This document shows positions 44,106 through 54,158 of a stretch of DNA of 64,000 nt, in pieces. This stretch comes from Gyrodactylus bullatarudis (lineage: Eukaryota > Platyhelminthes > Monogenea > Gyrodactylidea > Gyrodactylidae), in NCBI GenBank assembly GCA_012064415.1, contig SSNU01000061.1, forward strand, positions 124,001 through 188,000, read 5' to 3'. A program made the translations under genes and the position numbers. Positions within the stretch are counted from its first letter, which is position 1; each line of letters opens with the position of its first letter. The notes beneath the pieces are model-generated. The model was not told the origin of the DNA, made no database searches, and was given only the letters and a program-made list of their open reading frames with translations.

Positions 44106-45070
44106 ATGACTATAAAAGTATTCGTTTCTAGTCAATCTGGTAATATGAAAGTCAAAAAACAACAAAATGATGTAACATTTTTGTTACGAGCAAAGAAAAT
44201 TGAGTTTGAAGAGATTGACTTAACTCATCCAAAAAACGAACTTATCAAATTTCAAGTTTTTGAAGAACTGAAAGCAAAGAATCTCCCTACACTTCCACCT
44301 TTCTTGTACAAGGATGATGATTTTCTTGGTCTTTATGAAGATTTTCATGATGCCATTGAAATGGAAGCACTAGATCCGTTTTTGAAGCTTACAACTAGCA
44401 GTGTAATTTATCTATGTTAATCCATAATTTTTCTAGAAAAGTTTTGAAGATATGCTGAAAAATGAAGTAAAATTTACTATTCATTTCGCATGGATCGCAT
44501 GAATATTTTTGGCATGATAACGTTTTATCTAAACTAAACGGTACTAATGAGTCTTTGTTTCAAGATTGTCGACGAAAAAATTGAACAGGATAAGGTAAGA
44601 TATTAATTCTTAATATTGTTAAGATTGAGGAAGTATCTGCATCTGTTGAGGATAAAACTCAAGAGGATGGAGCATCAAAAAGTTCTAGCCGAAAAAATTC
44701 CAAAGAATCTGAAGATAATGAGAATTCAAGAAAGTCTTCCGTAGCTGAGGACGACAAAGGCAGCTCAAAGAGTTCAAGAAAGTCTTCTGTTGCTGAGGAA
44801 AATAAAGAGAGCACAAAGAGTTCCAGGAAATCATCTGTTGCTGATGAAGAAGAGAAATCGAGTCGTAAAAGTTCAGTGGCTTCCTCTAAAAAGTCATCAG
44901 AAGAGAATGAAAGCAAATCTTCATCAGGCAGTCGTAAATCCTCTGTTGGGAATGATGCATCAGACAAGGACGAAGAAGATAAAAGTAAGAGTGATGGCTC
45001 AGAGAAAAGTTCTCGCAAATCATCAGTTGCAAGTGATAAGGAAAAGAAATCTGAAGAGGAGGAAGATTAA
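44106..45070 (+). CDS. SH3BGRL: SH3BGR-like thioredoxin-fold protein with phospho-repeat tail
   Basis: Exons 44106-44402, 44565-44594 (30 nt) and 44624-45070 join in phase 0 to give 257 aa; introns are 162 and 29 nt. Residues 1-95 match the SH3-binding glutamic-acid-rich (SH3BGR) family: MTIKVFVSSQSG, KIEFEEIDLTHP, then LPPFLYKDDDFLGLYEDFHD, a glutaredoxin-like fold without catalytic cysteines. The 30-nt exon encodes IVDEKIEQDK. The tail from about residue 110 is acidic and Ser/Lys-rich with six RKSSV units (mostly SSRKSSVA), each resembling a basophilic kinase site. Canonical vertebrate SH3BGRL is about 114 aa; invertebrate and SH3BGR members carry acidic tails. Convergent with FAN1, 115 bp away. 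Confidence 0.87.
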
Positions 45071-45185
45071 ACATTTTAATTGGCTGAACGCAATGCTTTT
45101 ATATTCCTTGGACCTGTTGTTTACTTTTAAAATACATTTAGCCTTGTAACTCCATTAAAAAGTTGCTCAGTTATAAAATAATTTT

Positions 45186-47204
45186 TTATTCATCTTTAAT
45201 CTTTAATCTCTTGTTACTCGAAGCTTCCACATGGCAAACGATAATATCAGCTTCTGCTCTATGTAGAATGTCGATCCAGGCAATTTGCTGATATGAAAGT
45301 TTATCTGTCGGGCCCTTGACCTCAATGAATCTGCACCTGTTTTCTTGGAAATTGCACAAGAGTAGATCTGGACCCCCTGAACTCCAACTTTTAGGATTTT
45401 TAGCAATTGTTGATACAATTTGGCAAATTGTTTTCTTGCCAAGGCATGTAATCAAATTGAAAAACTCCTCCTCATCCTTCAAAATGTCCCATGAGACATA
45501 GACAATACGGGTTCCATACAGATCGGAATAAGTTTTTTTAGCTCTTAAAGAAATCGCTTCAAAGTTTTCTTCAATCTCAGTGAAAAGCTGTTCAAATTTG
45601 CCTCTTCTCTCCTGAAAGAACAAATCATCCACAAAAAAATCTAGTGGACATGTTTGTCTTAAAGAGATGAAACGATCCTCTAGTGAATTGTCAAATATCA
45701 AATCGTACGAAAAGATAACAAATAACAATAGGAGAATTGAAGTCTCACAATGATAACCGATAATGAATCCATCTTTATCCTTGAAATAATTGATACACCA
45801 ATCTTCCACATAAAGGAGTTCTTTTGAGTCCTTCTCTGAATCCTCCCACAGATACATGGGTCTAGCTGAACCGAAATCAGTGGAAGAAGCAACAACCTTT
45901 GCCTGAACCGTCACTTCTTTAGCTGATATGATCAATTCATTTTCATCATTAATTGTCTGATCAAAGAGTATTCTGCGCTTTTTTGAACAATTTGCATTGC
46001 TTTTCATCTTGACAATTTGTTGCTGTAGAGAGATCGAAAGACCAGACTTTAATTTGGGATTTATTTTGTCAATAAACTTGAGAGATCTTTCTTGATCTTT
46101 TATGTGTCGACAATTAACCATGTAACGATCAAGAATTTTCCCCAACTTTTTACTTCCCAATATGGATTCAATGATAAAAACATTTGGTTCGTTAGATTTA
46201 AGCAATAAAAGCCTTTCGATAGTTTCCACAGCTTCCTCAAACTTTTTGAGTTTTTCACAGGTTTCAATATATCGGAGTATGATTCTAACTTGGGAATTCA
46301 TTAGAGTAAATTTTCTGAGAAATATTGGCAAATCGACTCGATAATTTTTATCATTTCTTATATAGCCAATGTAATTTTCTTCCATATCTTCTGACAGTTG
46401 CATATAAATTTCGTCGAATTTCTTATTAAATACAAGACCACTAAGAGAAAGAGATTTCTTCTTTAGATTGATGTAATCATCAAGAGCATCAGGAGATTCG
46501 ATGATGGATGATTTTCGTAGAATTTTGTACGTTGGATAAATCATTTCTCCATATCTGGTCCTGGAAATATTGTAAAGTTCTGATTTGAGGATAGTTGTCA
46601 AGGAAAATACATTGCCTGCGTCGATACGCTCAGATGTCAAAGTAAAGAGGATTATAATTTTATTTATGGTGTCGACAACTATATCTGGAACAGCATAAAC
46701 TTTATGAATAAGATCTAAGATAGACTTTCTGAGTTTTTGTTCAATACTGCTATTGGAAAAAAATGATTTTCTAGTTGTTAAACGGATAAGCTCTAGTCGA
46801 ATGGCATCCATTTTTAATTTGTTGTTAACTTTGTATTGTTTGCATAGTATTTCGATCTCTTTACGCTGAAGTAAACACAGTAAATCGTGTGTAGAAGTGT
46901 TTGCGGTGTCAGATGAAATTAATTCCAACTTTAAAGCCTCTTCTATAATATCTTCAGTAATCTTAATGGACTCTAATAAAGTTTGTTGTCGAAATAAAGT
47001 TGTTACGCGTCCATATAATCTTATAACGAAAAGTAGACAGTCACTTGACGCTATTTCTAACAAGTTCTTTGCAGTCTTATGATTCTCATCAGTGAGCAAC
47101 TTTCGATATGGTTCGTATCTATAGACTTCTACATAAGCATCTCTTAGTGAATTTTCTGAGTAGTTTTTAAATGGTTCATCGCCTGTCGGGTCTTCTTCAA
47201 TCAT
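45186..47204 (-). CDS. FAN1: FAN1 structure-specific nuclease (Fanconi-associated nuclease 1), UBZ-less
   Basis: FAN1 incises branched DNA during interstrand crosslink repair in the nucleus. This 672-aa protein is encoded by one uninterrupted exon. Its C-terminal VRR_NUC/PD-(D/E)XK site is intact: GGPD at 610-613 (Asp613), then FIEVKGP with Glu628 and Lys630, and Gln639 in SYQQIAW, ending IIVCHVEA, very close to vertebrate FAN1 (GGLPDLVVW, LVEVKGPNDRLSHKQMIWL, EVCHVVAV). An upstream GYHCET segment holds the conserved Glu. A SAP-like segment is near 105-145 (LLCLLQRKEIEILCKQYKVN). The N-terminal UBZ zinc finger that recruits FAN1 to ubiquitinated FANCD2 is absent, and the protein is about 345 residues shorter than the human one. 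AATAAA overlaps the stop. ATG at 47204 is 138 bp from KLHDC10. Confidence 0.95.
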   Translation of the reverse strand: MIEEDPTGDEPFKNYSENSLRDAYVEVYRYEPYRKLLTDENHKTAKNLLEIASSDCLLFVIRLYGRVTTLFRQQTLLESIKITEDIIEEALKLELISSDTANTSTHDLLCLLQRKEIEILCKQYKVNNKLKMDAIRLELIRLTTRKSFFSNSSIEQKLRKSILDLIHKVYAVPDIVVDTINKIIILFTLTSERIDAGNVFSLTTILKSELYNISRTRYGEMIYPTYKILRKSSIIESPDALDDYINLKKKSLSLSGLVFNKKFDEIYMQLSEDMEENYIGYIRNDKNYRVDLPIFLRKFTLMNSQVRIILRYIETCEKLKKFEEAVETIERLLLLKSNEPNVFIIESILGSKKLGKILDRYMVNCRHIKDQERSLKFIDKINPKLKSGLSISLQQQIVKMKSNANCSKKRRILFDQTINDENELIISAKEVTVQAKVVASSTDFGSARPMYLWEDSEKDSKELLYVEDWCINYFKDKDGFIIGYHCETSILLLLFVIFSYDLIFDNSLEDRFISLRQTCPLDFFVDDLFFQERRGKFEQLFTEIEENFEAISLRAKKTYSDLYGTRIVYVSWDILKDEEEFFNLITCLGKKTICQIVSTIAKNPKSWSSGGPDLLLCNFQENRCRFIEVKGPTDKLSYQQIAWIDILHRAEADIIVCHVEASSNKRLKIKDE

Positions 47205-47342
47205 ACCGGGTAATCAAATTTGTACTCTAAATTAGAGACTCTAATTAAAATTTATATAATTGTATAATTGAAACAAACTATCAACTTAAATTAAGGGTTT
47301 TAGTGGGCCTAAAATTCAAAACATTATACTCTTCGAGATCGT
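47205..47342. promoter_or_regulatory. Shared divergent promoter region, FAN1 / KLHDC10
   Basis: 138 bp between two divergent start codons. It must carry both transcription starts. No obvious TATA box or other core element was recognised. Confidence 0.55.
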
Positions 47343-50300
47343 ATGATGTCTCGATTCAATCGATTTCATTGTGTTAAAAGTCAGAAAATTATCGAGTCAG
47401 GCTCAGAATTAGTGCCGTTACCTCGAAGTGGTCATAGAGTCGTTGCTGATGAATCCAATCTTTATCTTATTGGTGGTTACGTTCAGAGAGGGAATGATGA
47501 CTTTGCCGTCGAAGGAGATGTTTGGAAGTTCAACTTTTTTACGCACAAATGGACTAAACTTGAATTTGAAAATTCAACATTTCGTTTAGGAGCTTCTCAT
47601 GCTGCTATAAAAATAGATGATTCGATTATAATTCATGGAGGGACCGGTGCAGAATTTGGCAAAGAAGTTGATAATACTCTTATAAATTTAAATATTAAAA
47701 CATTAAAATGTTATGTAATGGAATCCAAACCAAAAGACAATATTCACCAAAATATTCCTCTGCCTTCGTATGGCCACGTAAGTATTGCAATTCATATTCA
47801 AACCTTCATATTTTAATTTTATTAAATTTTTCAAGTCTTTGAACTATACAATTTTAAATGGACGTCCATATCTCTATAAATTTGGAGGAGCTATTGGAAA
47901 TACTTATATTAACCATATTTATCGATATGATATTGAAAGCCATCTTTGGGAAAGGGTTTATCCCAAAATCGGATATGAGTATCTTCAGGATGAAATTCAG
48001 CCAATGTATAGACACGATTCCGCAATTTACGAGAATAAACTTTACATCTTTGGCGGCTCAAATAGTTTAGAATACTTTAGTTTTAATCCTGTAAGATTTC
48101 AACGTAATTAATATCATTGCCAAAAATTTATTTAATAACGACCATTTTTTTCAAGGTCAAGGTGTTTGATCTAGTCTCAAATAAATGGTCAGAAGTTACA
48201 TTTCGTGGCAAAATTCCCAAGGTTTTTAAATTCCAAAGTGCCTCTCAAGATGGTCACTGTAAGTTTAAATTATTTATTCATGAATCAAGGTGAAGAGTTT
48301 GAAAAATCCCATCTAAAATATTCATGATGGTTAGCTCATATTTTGATCCCAATTTTTACATTAGTGGTCTACATGTGTGGTGGCATAATGCTGGGAAGAT
48401 TTAAATTAAATAGAAATGCCTACTGCTACAACCTGAAGGACTTGACATGTTCCCTTATTGCCAGACAAGGTTCTACTTCATATTTCCATGATTGTGCTTT
48501 TGCTCCAAAAGTGAGTCTTTTAATTAAAAAGAATTTGCTCTAAAATTTCAATTGAGAATATAAAAGTTTATAGAAACAACTTTTCTTGCAAAATTAACCA
48601 ATAGAACTACGCTCGATTATTCTCACGTTGAAAAAACTCAAGTCATATTTTTATCATTTTAGATAAGGCATCTATATTCATTTGGTGGCGTTGTCAAATT
48701 TCATCCCATCACTCGTATCAATAGTCTTCAGCAATTCGTATTAGCTGATGAGCCAAAACGTCTGGATGAGCTAGCCTGGCAAGCACTTCAACCAATCCTT
48801 AAACTTAGCCGACGCAAGAATCGCATAGAAAAGTTGACATCTCTGCAAAATCCAGTAAATTTTTTTTCTCTTTTACCTTGTTCTGCTCTTGAATTTTCTC
48901 CCTCTTAATAGATGAATCGATTTCAATCAGCTGGTCAATTGGTCATGACTGTTATTCAGAGGATTGAGGAATCTTTCAAAATGAACCCAGAAAAGAATAT
49001 TCTCATTCAGCCATCAAATTCAAATCGTAGCAACTATACATTATCAAGAGCCTCTGCATCTACGGATAGTTCATGGTCTGGTAGTCCGATTATTGGCTCT
49101 ACAGAAGAGGACGAAGAAGAAACTAACCACGAAGATAACATTAGCTATGACGACGGAGCTGAAAGTGCAGAAGAAATGTGTAAGTAAGAAAGAAGATTCT
49201 ATTTTTCCGGTGGTTATTTAATTTCTGTAGAATAGGGATTTTGTTCACTTAAGGTATAATGTACATTCTTTATGGTTCATCAGTAGTGACATCAAAACTC
49301 TTCAGTAAATAGCAACAGTGAAGAGAAAAGCTCACATAGGCCAGGGTAATTGAAGAATCTTGAACAAAGATTATAAGAGTAATCTTTCTGAACACACAGA
49401 TTTAGTTTAAAGTGCTTGGTTATATTCTCCTCTTCAAATTGATATATCCTTCGTTGAAATAGAGTGATTATTCTTGATATATTCCAACTTGATACTTTTT
49501 CATGTCGACCACTATATATTCACTATAATGACCATTGGTCAGACTATTGAAAAGACAAGAACATCAGCTGTCCTGGGTTCAGTGTCTCTTTCAAAATAAT
49601 GTAAAAAATAAAAATACTGAATACTAAATACTCAGAAACCTAAATTTCTAGTTATTTATGACAATTCAAATGATGCCACAGACAATAATAGTAATGCCAC
49701 TCCTGCCTCCAACCCAAGGAATCCTCACTTGGGAAACTTTATCAATCGAATCCAAAGGTTCACTGATCAAATTAGGAACTCTTCATCCCGTGATGCCAAT
49801 ACCAACAGAATTAATCTTGTGTAAGTCTTTCTTTCTAATCTTTTACCAGAACTGTAGTTGTTAGGAAAGTTTAATAATATTTGAGTTCAATTTCAGTCTA
49901 GTAATATGTAGATTTTTTTTATTTTCTCGATTTTATCAAAATTTCAAATGTCTAACAATCAATTCTACAATAAATAGAATTTATTAAGTAAAATCTCTTT
50001 TTTTTCGTAACCCATGTCAATGTGCAAAGATTTTATTGATTCTTTTCATTATCTCTATTGATTACTTTATTCTTTCTCTAATATTGAATTCCTACCTACT
50101 ATTCAGAAAATTTAATTACTACATTTAATGAGCTAGGAAATATTCATTCATTTATTAGTAGAACCTGTTAGTTTAATTCTCAGAATGATTTTCACCCCGG
50201 CTATATGCATACTTTTGGTTCATTATCATCATTTCAACATATGAACAAGGCTTTGAAAATGTTTCACTCTTTTTGTACTCATTCAAAGTTTCCCGGCAGT

Positions 50301-52143
50301 TACTATAGACAACAAAAGAATTCGTCATGTTCAGAAATTTTTAGATTGCCGCTAGTCAATATTACTAAAATGTGTTGATTCTTTCATATGAAAAAACCAT
50401 AAGAACAAAAAAATGACTGTTCTGTGATTCTGAATGGTTTTGAGATAACCTTGTCATAAGAATTCGAATGAAACAAGAAAAGATATCAGTGCGATACATG
50501 GTAACTAACCCTTAGAATTTTTTTATAAACACCATAGGAAGTAGGTTTTCAAAAAAAAAACGTTTTAAACAAAAATTAAATTTAAAGCACGTGTTTGACG
50601 AATAATAGAGCTGGTCTTTTAGTGGAGATTTATAGATTTCCTATAGAATTTTTTTACAGATTTAGCAGTGTTGAAATCCAATCGTTATTATCGTTGGATG
50701 TAGCCAACTTGAATGATGATGCCTCTACATCAAATGACCAGAATGCTGGCTCACAAAATGAAATTTATTTAAATAATGTTGCAGTGGCCAGGGGCTCTGC
50801 CCTCTATAGAATAATCAGCAACATTTACTCAAGTCAACGAGTATCCATCCATATTCACGATGAAGAGTCCTCAGATGATGATCATGATGAAGTGGCGGAG
50901 GAAGACGAAGTTGATTCCACTGAGGAAGATGATGAGGAAGACGACGAATCAACAGGCCATCTCGATAATCATAATGAAAATCAGAGTACAGAGTCCATCA
51001 GTAGTCAAGATACAAGCTCCAGTGCTAATAGATCCCGGCCAGCATCTGTAGCCAATAGTGAAAATTCTAGCATCCACCAACAACTCATACAATTACAACG
51101 GTGGATAACAGGTTAGCCATACTTTTTCATAATTATAATTAATGTTAGAACTGTTCAAATACCTCTTTTAAATATTTCAAGGCCATGTATGATAGAACAT
51201 CAGAGGAATCTTAATTTTTGAGAAAATTAAACCTATGATTACCAGGGTAATACAAAATATTTTTTCCCGAACAACTTTCTGGTCGATTTGCTAATTCGGA
51301 TGCTTTTCCACAACAAAGAAGATTTTCATGAAATTTGTTGTCCTAAATACCCATAAATCCTATTTTCCCAAAATTCTCTAAAACACAAAAATTTTAATAA
51401 AAATATTAACTAAGTAGAATTCAATCAAAATTGTAATTTTCCAAATGAAATTTTGTACATAACATAAAATACTACACATACTATACATTTCATAAAATAT
51501 TGTTTCTTCCATAATTCTTTTCTTCATATGGCGAGAGTAGGCCTCAGGATCTAGATTCTAAAAAATCCTAATCAAATTCAATTTCTTGGAGAAAAAATTG
51601 AGAATCTTGTGAAAATCATCAAGTTCTTTCAATAATTATTTAAGAGATGATTTGCATTTGTTTTACAGATTTTATTGTACATAATATTCATATCTTGATT
51701 TTTATAATTAAGCTATAAGAAGATACTGGGGAAGCAATTCTCCCACCTATTCAATCAACCAATCTGGTGAAGCTGACTCAACCAGTACAATTGGTTCAAA
51801 CTCCTCTACTGGTGCTACGGGGGGTGGAGGTTCAGTATTTGCTGATGCTGCCGGACATTACCACAAGGAACCCCTTTCCAATCGTAATATCAACAATGCA
51901 CATCCCCTTGTTACTGATGAAGCTTTAGTTATTGCATTCCTCTATATTCTTGGTGTTCCACTATCCTTCATCCGGCGAATTGAAAGAGCCGAGCAAATAA
52001 TTTCCCTTGTTGAAAGTGTTTTCACTTCTAACGAAGTCCTATCCATACCTAGCATGAATTTTAATGCAACCAATATCAATTCCAACTCATTTTCCAATAA
52101 CACAACTGGCGGAAATGAACGATTCCAAGATCCAAAATCTTAG
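47343..52143 (+). CDS. KLHDC10: KLHDC10-like kelch protein with long acidic C-terminal extension
   Basis: Nine exons join in consistent phase: 47343-47777, 47836-48090, 48156-48258, 48365-48510, 48663-48854, 48912-49179, 49652-49820, 50660-51111 and 51713-52143, giving 816 aa. Residues 1-375 or so carry six kelch-type blades (LPRSGHRVVADESNLYLIGG, IIIHGGTGAEFGKE, YLYKFGGAIGN, LYIFGGSN, VYMCGGIMLGRF, LYSFGGVV) and then RLDELAWQALQPIL, the segment that follows the propeller in KLHDC10. That protein is a substrate receptor for Cullin2 ubiquitin ligases. Vertebrate KLHDC10 is about 440 aa. Here some 390 extra residues follow, with acidic runs (EEDEVDSTEEDDEEDD) and Ser/Asn-rich segments, ending in an ordinary helical patch (IAFLYILGVPLSFIRRIERA). 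Introns grow from 57-152 nt to 472-839 nt towards the 3' end. AATAAA at 52265. Joining of exons 7-9 is inferred from phase. Confidence 0.85.
49492..49512. mobile_element. Tip of a Tc1-like element in KLHDC10 intron 6
   Basis: ATACTTTTTCATGTCGACCAC followed by TATA matches the outer end of the 4871-6400 transposon with one mismatch. The matching left end is not found nearby, so this is a terminal fragment or the end of a diverged relative. Confidence 0.6.
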
Positions 52144-52574
52144 CTTGGCAGATTTTGGTTATCTCTTTCTATTCTCAAACCAACTCTATAGATATTTTTT
52201 AAAAATAACTCAATTCATAAAATAACCTCTTCTACTGACGATCAATATTTTCAACTTTTGAGAAAATAAACTCTTTTTTCAACATTGTATTCCTTGACCC
52301 CATTGGTCATTCAAAATTATTGTAAATCTATAACAACACGAGAAATAAAATAATTTCCTATGCAAAATACTCTTCTTCTTTTCCATACTTGAAAGAGTTG
52401 GAGAGTAAAAGTACTCTAATTATGTTGCGCTGTTTTACTATTCCGAGAATTCCTATTTTGATAGTTGAGAAACAACATTACTGAACAAGAGTCAATTCTT
52501 TTTCATGACTCGCATTCAATTTCTTATCTATCAAATGGTTTTTATATTGTATTTTGTAGCTTATTCTCACTTAA

Positions 52575-53090
52575 GTTTAAATTAGCAGGGATTGCTCTGC
52601 TTATTTATACTGAAAGGACAGAGGATAATAATACATCGCTTAGACAAAGTAGCAGAGCAATCCCTGCAAATTCGTACTGGAAAGATTAAGCCTTGTATCT
52701 TTTATGCAATTCAACCTTTGAGTTTCTGTACTCGATATGTTCTCATTTACATTTACAAATTTGTTCAACCTGTATAATTTTCAAAAAAACTTTTGTAAGA
52801 CTTATTCAAATAGAGAATTTCATTCTTTTCCTGAAAGCATTTTCAATCTTTTTAAATCATTAAAATAACTAGACAAATCAGAAATTCTCTCAATGAGGTG
52901 TGAAAAATACGTTGAAAAATTATAAATGTGAACAGAAACTCAAAGGTTGAAGTTAAGTCTTTTCAGTATGAATTAGTAAAGATTGCTCTGCTAATTGACA
53001 CTGAAATTATTAAGCATACACTTGGTCTATGCCCTTTCAGTATGAATTAGCAGAGCAATCCCTGCTAATTTATACTTGAGTATGAATTAG
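52575..53090. mobile_element. Nested palindromic (foldback) element
   Basis: Four copies of a 35-40 bp word (TATGAATTAGCAG, ATTGCTCTGC / GCAGAGCAATCCCTGC, TAATTTATACTG) lie near 52580, 52650, 52963 and 53041, in alternating orientation. Between the two pairs a further inverted repeat, TTCAACCTTTGAGTTTCTGT (52711-52730) and ACAGAAACTCAAAGGTTGAA (52931-52950), folds the whole unit. No ORF. Confidence 0.75.
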
Positions 53091-53699
53091 CTACAACATA
53101 CACACTGATTACGAATCTAAAGTCGTTCTGGAAATAGTCTTCGCGTTAGATTTGAGGCTCACGCTAAAAAATGATTTTCCTAGCTAATTTTTTATTGCGA
53201 ACCAATAAAATTATATCTTGAAAAAAACCGTAAGATGAAGAGCAGTTAAGGAAGAGAAAAAATTTTTTTTCGATCAAGATCAGATCTCAGGGTATGGATC
53301 AAAAACAGGGTTGAAAATTTTCATTTGACAATTTTTTCACAAAAAGTTTATTTGACGAGTTGGAGATTTCTAACCTAAAAAATCAGAATTTTTGAAGAAA
53401 TTTGACCCTTACTCGTGTGATCGACCCAAAAAATCGGATCAGATCAAGGAGAAAAAAAATTTTACCCTGACTTGTTGATCGCTTGGCATTCTTTATAGTT
53501 ATTATAAAGCAATCATCTTAGTTTATCCAAAAATAGGGTATCTTTAGCAGATAGAGTTCAGGCGATTGTATATTGACTGTATTTGAATTCTGATTTCTCG
53601 ATTTAAAGTCATCTTGTATCTATGATCCTGGAAAACGTTTTAAATATTAATATTAATTTTTCGAAAAAAATCAATCTTTTTTGAATTAGTATAGCACTC

Positions 53700-53812
53700 A
53701 TGAAAACAAGTCCATTGCAGTGAGTTTTCATAGTCATCGATAATAAAACGACCAATACGATTCCAAGTAAACAAAGAAAGAAATAAATATGGGGCAACTA
53801 CTCTCTAATTTA
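53700..53812 (+). repeat. Dispersed repeat, copy 2
   Basis: Aligns with 40854-40965 in the same orientation (GTGAGTTTTCATAGTCATCG, AAGTAAAC, GGGGCAACTACTCTCTAATT). The two copies differ by scattered substitutions and small indels. Confidence 0.7.
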
Positions 53813-54158
53813 ACAGCTTTCAGAGGTTCTACAAAGTTTGAGGCAAGCAAAACCTATCGAATACATTTTTCGCAGTTTTATTTGACGCGATGAAGAATTT
53901 CTTCGTATCATGATATTAATTTTATATTCTTTATATTCGTCCAATTTAGAAAAATTATAATACACTTTGTTGTCAATGTTTTTTTTTCTTAAATTTACCA
54001 TAAAATCATTTCTTTATCGATAATAATATTGTCTCAAAATAAAATAATAATACAAAAATTGAGTTTTTAGTTCAAGCATTAACATTGTAAGAAGTTTGAA
54101 AAGTAAGTCACCATTCTGTTCAGAGTTATTCCCGTCTTTTGTAAATTAATAATCGGGG

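Larger units (their letters stand above)
52144..54158. other. Intergenic between KLHDC10 and the Wnt gene (convergent)
   Basis: It holds the KLHDC10 polyadenylation signal, the nested palindromic element at 52575-53090 and repeat copy 2 at 53700-53812. No gene recognised. Confidence 0.5.

Noticed and set aside
44659..45018. 119-codon antisense frame in the SH3BGRL tail
   Set aside because: Mirror of the Ser/Lys/Glu repeat codons on the opposite strand.
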